This document shows, in pieces, positions 61,586 to 64,000 of a DNA stretch of 64,000 nucleotides. The stretch comes from Verrucomicrobiales bacterium (lineage in GTDB: Bacteria > Verrucomicrobiota > Verrucomicrobiia > Limisphaerales > UBA11320). The translations under genes were made by a program, and so were the position numbers. Below the pieces are notes generated by a model. The model saw only the letters and a program-made list of their open reading frames with translations. It was not told where the DNA came from and did no database searches. Numbering within the stretch: the first letter of the stretch is position 1; each line of letters opens with the position of its first letter. Location: contig JAEUHE010000042.1 in the NCBI GenBank assembly GCA_016793885.1, positions 1-64,000 of the forward strand. The letters are read 5' to 3'.

Positions 61586-64000
61586 CTATTGCACGGGGGC
61601 CGAGAGGCAGTTGGTTCGTCCGTACTGTGCTGCGAAGATCGCCAGATCAGCCCCATCGACATCTCCATCCCCGTCCAGATCCGCGACGCAGTGGGTTGGG
61701 ATGAGCGATCGGACGTTCAGGGAGTAATGATCGTTATACTGAGCGTAGTAGAGGTGGTTGAACCCATCGGTGGTTCGCGCCCACGCGGTGAGGCGGAACT
61801 GATAGGCACAACTGGTCCAGGGCACTAACGCGCCGGAGGCGTGGGAGGGTGCGGAGTTGGAGATCACACCCGTGACGCCTCCCCAGGTGGGAGGTGCGCT
61901 ATCGTGAAGTCCCGCGTAGTGATCGTGAGCGATCACACCTCCGTAGCCGTTACGCCCATACAGAGCCTCCAAGGTGAAGTCTCGCAAGAAGCCCGACGGG
62001 TGGGAGGCGGTGATGTCGAACTTCAGATTCTCCCGATCGGTCGCCAGGGGAACGAAACCGCAAGCCGGAATTTCCACTCCGGAGTTGTTGAGCAATCGGT
62101 TGATCTTCGCAGTCACGGGTTGGTTGTTGATCGTGACGGTGATGCGAGTCAGGGCGTTCTCGGGGAGCGTGAGTTCAACAGGGTTGCCCAGGAACAGTAA
62201 GTAACCCTTGCAGAGAATATCGTAGCGCCCATCGGGCAGCGCATAGGTGTTCCAGATCATCATCAGGTCGGAATGAGACCAATAGCCCGAGTCCGTCCGT
62301 CGGTAGAGTCCGTTGGCATCGGGGCCGATGCTTTCCAAGGTCGACGTGACGGTTCCCGAGGGGTTGATGGTGTAGCGGATCTTGGAGAGTGGATCGGTGA
62401 TGGGCTGAAAGTCAGCCGCAGCGGGCGGAGTGTTGCCGGTCCACTTGGCGGCGTAGATTCGGTAGTAACGGATAGCGGTATCGCTCGAACCGAACAGTCC
62501 ATGCAGCCAGAGGTTGCCGCCAAGCGGCGCGTCTTTGTAGGGGTAGATGGAAAGCGCGCTGGCCACGGAGCTTCGCACATTGGCTAGCCCGATGCTCGCG
62601 CCCGATTGCGTGATTTCCGAGGTGGGGATTTTACCGATATTGCTGAACAGGAATCCGGTGCTGAGCGGAGAGCCCAGGCCGCCGAGAGATGCACTGGGCC
62701 CGCCGAAACAGCCGATGTCATTTCGGGTTCCATCCCGGTCATTGTAGATGGGGTTCGGGTCGCCTGCGTTGATGCAGTGGGACCCGATGCCCAGAGCAAA
62801 GGGAGGGCTGGAAGCCTCGTCGAACAGCGGATCGACACTGATATCACCTGGCCCCGGGTTGGCTATCCCGCCGACCTGCGAGTCGTAATTCTTCCAGGTA
62901 TTGTCGACAACATCGTTGAAGGAGATTTGCGGCACCGCTCCATGGGTGGCGCTGATGCCAGAAACATTTGCTCGGAAGATGTTATTCTTGATGATGGCGT
63001 TGGCGCCGTTGTAGCACCAGATACCGCTATCGGTGTTGCCGGAGACCGTGTTGTTGATGACCTGGGTTCCGGCGGAGTCAGGCCAAGCTAGATAGATGCC
63101 TACCCCGCTGTTGCTGATCACGAGGTTGTTGGCGATGAGAGGAGTGGAGTTCAGGCTGATGATGCCGTAGTTCACGATGGAGTCGGTGGCACTTCCATTT
63201 CCTTGGATAATGTTGTTGCGGATGATGGAGCTGCTTCGGCTCTGAATTCGAACGCCATCCAGGTTTCCCGTAATCCAGTTATTGTCGAGCAGGAGGCTTC
63301 CGCCGCTGATGAGCACCCCGGAGTCCCCGGTGGTCCCGCTGCGAGTGATCCGAAATCCTTCGAAGCGGGAGTTGGTCACTCCAATGGCAGTGACCACCGT
63401 GCCATCGCCCAGGCCTCGGAGGGTCGTGGAGTTGAATCCAGATCCGACCACATTCACACCGCTGCGCAGATGGATGTTTTCAGTGAAGGTCCCTGCGTCG
63501 ACGTGGACTGTGTCGCCGACCGCTGCGGCGTCGATGGCCGATTGGATGCTTTCACCGGGAGCCACGATCAAGGTGTCTTGGCCGGTGATCACCAAGTTGA
63601 CCCCATTGCGGCGGAACGTGTCGAGCGGCGGTCGCGTTCCATCCGTCTGAACGACCGACGTGCAACCTCCGCTGGTTCCAGGCACCGAATAATAGAGGGA
63701 GCCGGAGGGGCTTTCCTCCAGAGTGAGGATGAAGCAGACGCGACTGCCCTTTGCGATGCGAGGAGAGGGGAAGGGGAAGGTGATGCTTTTCGCGGAGGGG
63801 TAAATTGTGGTCAGGCTGAACGAAACCGTGGATGTTCCTAGGATGGTGCCGTCGTAAGTGTTTCGACGAGCCGTGAGGGTAACTTTGTAGTTGCCCAGGT
63901 TGAACGACGACAGCTCGAGTCGCGCCGTATCGAGAGTATTCCCTGGATAGCTAGGGATGTAGAAGCCCCGATCGTAGGCATCGCCGGGTGTGCCGGTGCA
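61586..64000 (-). CDS. Beta-helix protein with dockerin-like C-terminus, 5' end outside the window
   Basis: The frame stays open to the window edge, so at least 805 residues are present and the N-terminus is missing; a GTG at 63685 is not a believable start, because similar sequence (GSLYYSVPGTSGG) continues upstream. An N-terminal beta-sandwich (ARLELSSFNLGNYKVTLTAR) precedes a parallel beta-helix (IVAPGESIQSAIDAAAVGDTV, then NNW, NNI, NNL ladder repeats). A further beta-rich region comes next (WTGNTPPAAADFQPITDPL). The protein ends DLDGDGDVDGADLAIFAAQYG, a dockerin-type calcium-binding half repeat. It may bind or cut polysaccharide. It is upstream of the cohesin-like gene on the same strand. 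Confidence 0.85.
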   Translation of the reverse strand, partial: CTGTPGDAYDRGFYIPSYPGNTLDTARLELSSFNLGNYKVTLTARRNTYDGTILGTSTVSFSLTTIYPSAKSITFPFPSPRIAKGSRVCFILTLEESPSGSLYYSVPGTSGGCTSVVQTDGTRPPLDTFRRNGVNLVITGQDTLIVAPGESIQSAIDAAAVGDTVHVDAGTFTENIHLRSGVNVVGSGFNSTTLRGLGDGTVVTAIGVTNSRFEGFRITRSGTTGDSGVLISGGSLLLDNNWITGNLDGVRIQSRSSSIIRNNIIQGNGSATDSIVNYGIISLNSTPLIANNLVISNSGVGIYLAWPDSAGTQVINNTVSGNTDSGIWCYNGANAIIKNNIFRANVSGISATHGAVPQISFNDVVDNTWKNYDSQVGGIANPGPGDISVDPLFDEASSPPFALGIGSHCINAGDPNPIYNDRDGTRNDIGCFGGPSASLGGLGSPLSTGFLFSNIGKIPTSEITQSGASIGLANVRSSVASALSIYPYKDAPLGGNLWLHGLFGSSDTAIRYYRIYAAKWTGNTPPAAADFQPITDPLSKIRYTINPSGTVTSTLESIGPDANGLYRRTDSGYWSHSDLMMIWNTYALPDGRYDILCKGYLLFLGNPVELTLPENALTRITVTINNQPVTAKINRLLNNSGVEIPACGFVPLATDRENLKFDITASHPSGFLRDFTLEALYGRNGYGGVIAHDHYAGLHDSAPPTWGGVTGVISNSAPSHASGALVPWTSCAYQFRLTAWARTTDGFNHLYYAQYNDHYSLNVRSLIPTHCVADLDGDGDVDGADLAIFAAQYGRTNCLSAPVQ

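Noticed and set aside
63203-63841. Plus-strand frame of 212 codons opposite the beta-helix gene
   Set aside because: The minus strand holds the beta-helix ladder; the plus frame is compositional noise.

Overview
The window looks like a chromosomal segment of a high-GC Verrucomicrobiota-type bacterium. The pointers are an adjacent PSCyt1-DUF1549-DUF1553 and DUF1501 gene pair, four short secreted proteins ending in PEP-CTERM sorting tails, many secreted proteins with thrombospondin-type-3 (TSP3) calcium-binding repeats that end in one shared 'YxIexSxdL..W...FYRV' tail, and long palindromic intergenic repeats. The lineage is inferred from gene content only. No rRNA, tRNA, CRISPR array or phage module was seen.

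Layout. 1-2683: the 3' end of an ebo-type cluster (possible EboC end, EboD sugar-phosphate cyclase, EboF phosphatase-like). 2703-3555: a REP-associated transposase with a damaged HUH motif, between two copies of a palindromic repeat. 3573-9226: L-asparaginase, divergent from the PSD1/DUF1501 pair. 9223-12973: a PEP-CTERM protein, tsaD, several large palindromic elements including one element inserted inside another, and a truncated secreted-protein gene. 13040-18949: a DAHL-type hybrid histidine kinase overlapped by a DoxX/di-haem peroxidase fusion, then proS. 19140-22565: secreted proteins (ANIGW/ANCGW-repeat protein, beta-helix protein, PEP-CTERM protein), two followed by clear terminators. 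22809-29149: a probable stress and signalling group with two PRC-barrel proteins, a NarL-type sensor/regulator pair, a stand-alone receiver and a divergent acetate kinase. 29070-30033: a spermidine-synthase-like protein and an AraC remnant.

30395-59037 is one plus-strand run of three closely packed genes: a PEP-CTERM protein, a 4318-residue RHS/YD-repeat protein and a 4996-residue multidomain protein. The two giants fill about 44 percent of the window. The RHS shell contains a LamG-like domain nested inside an Ig-like domain and ends in a unique tip of about 290 residues. The second giant carries about 13 carboxypeptidase-regulatory-like repeats, Ig-like (Big_5) domains, TSP3 repeats, and six large glycine-rich units spaced 1065-795-789-789-1065 bp. 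59232-64000 holds another PEP-CTERM protein, three copies of a near-perfect 32-bp palindrome, a TSP3 protein, and a dockerin-ending beta-helix protein that runs off the window.

The main theme is cell-surface and secreted biology. The best candidates for something undescribed are the two-giant operon, the symmetrical six-unit module, the RHS tip and the nested palindromic insertions.
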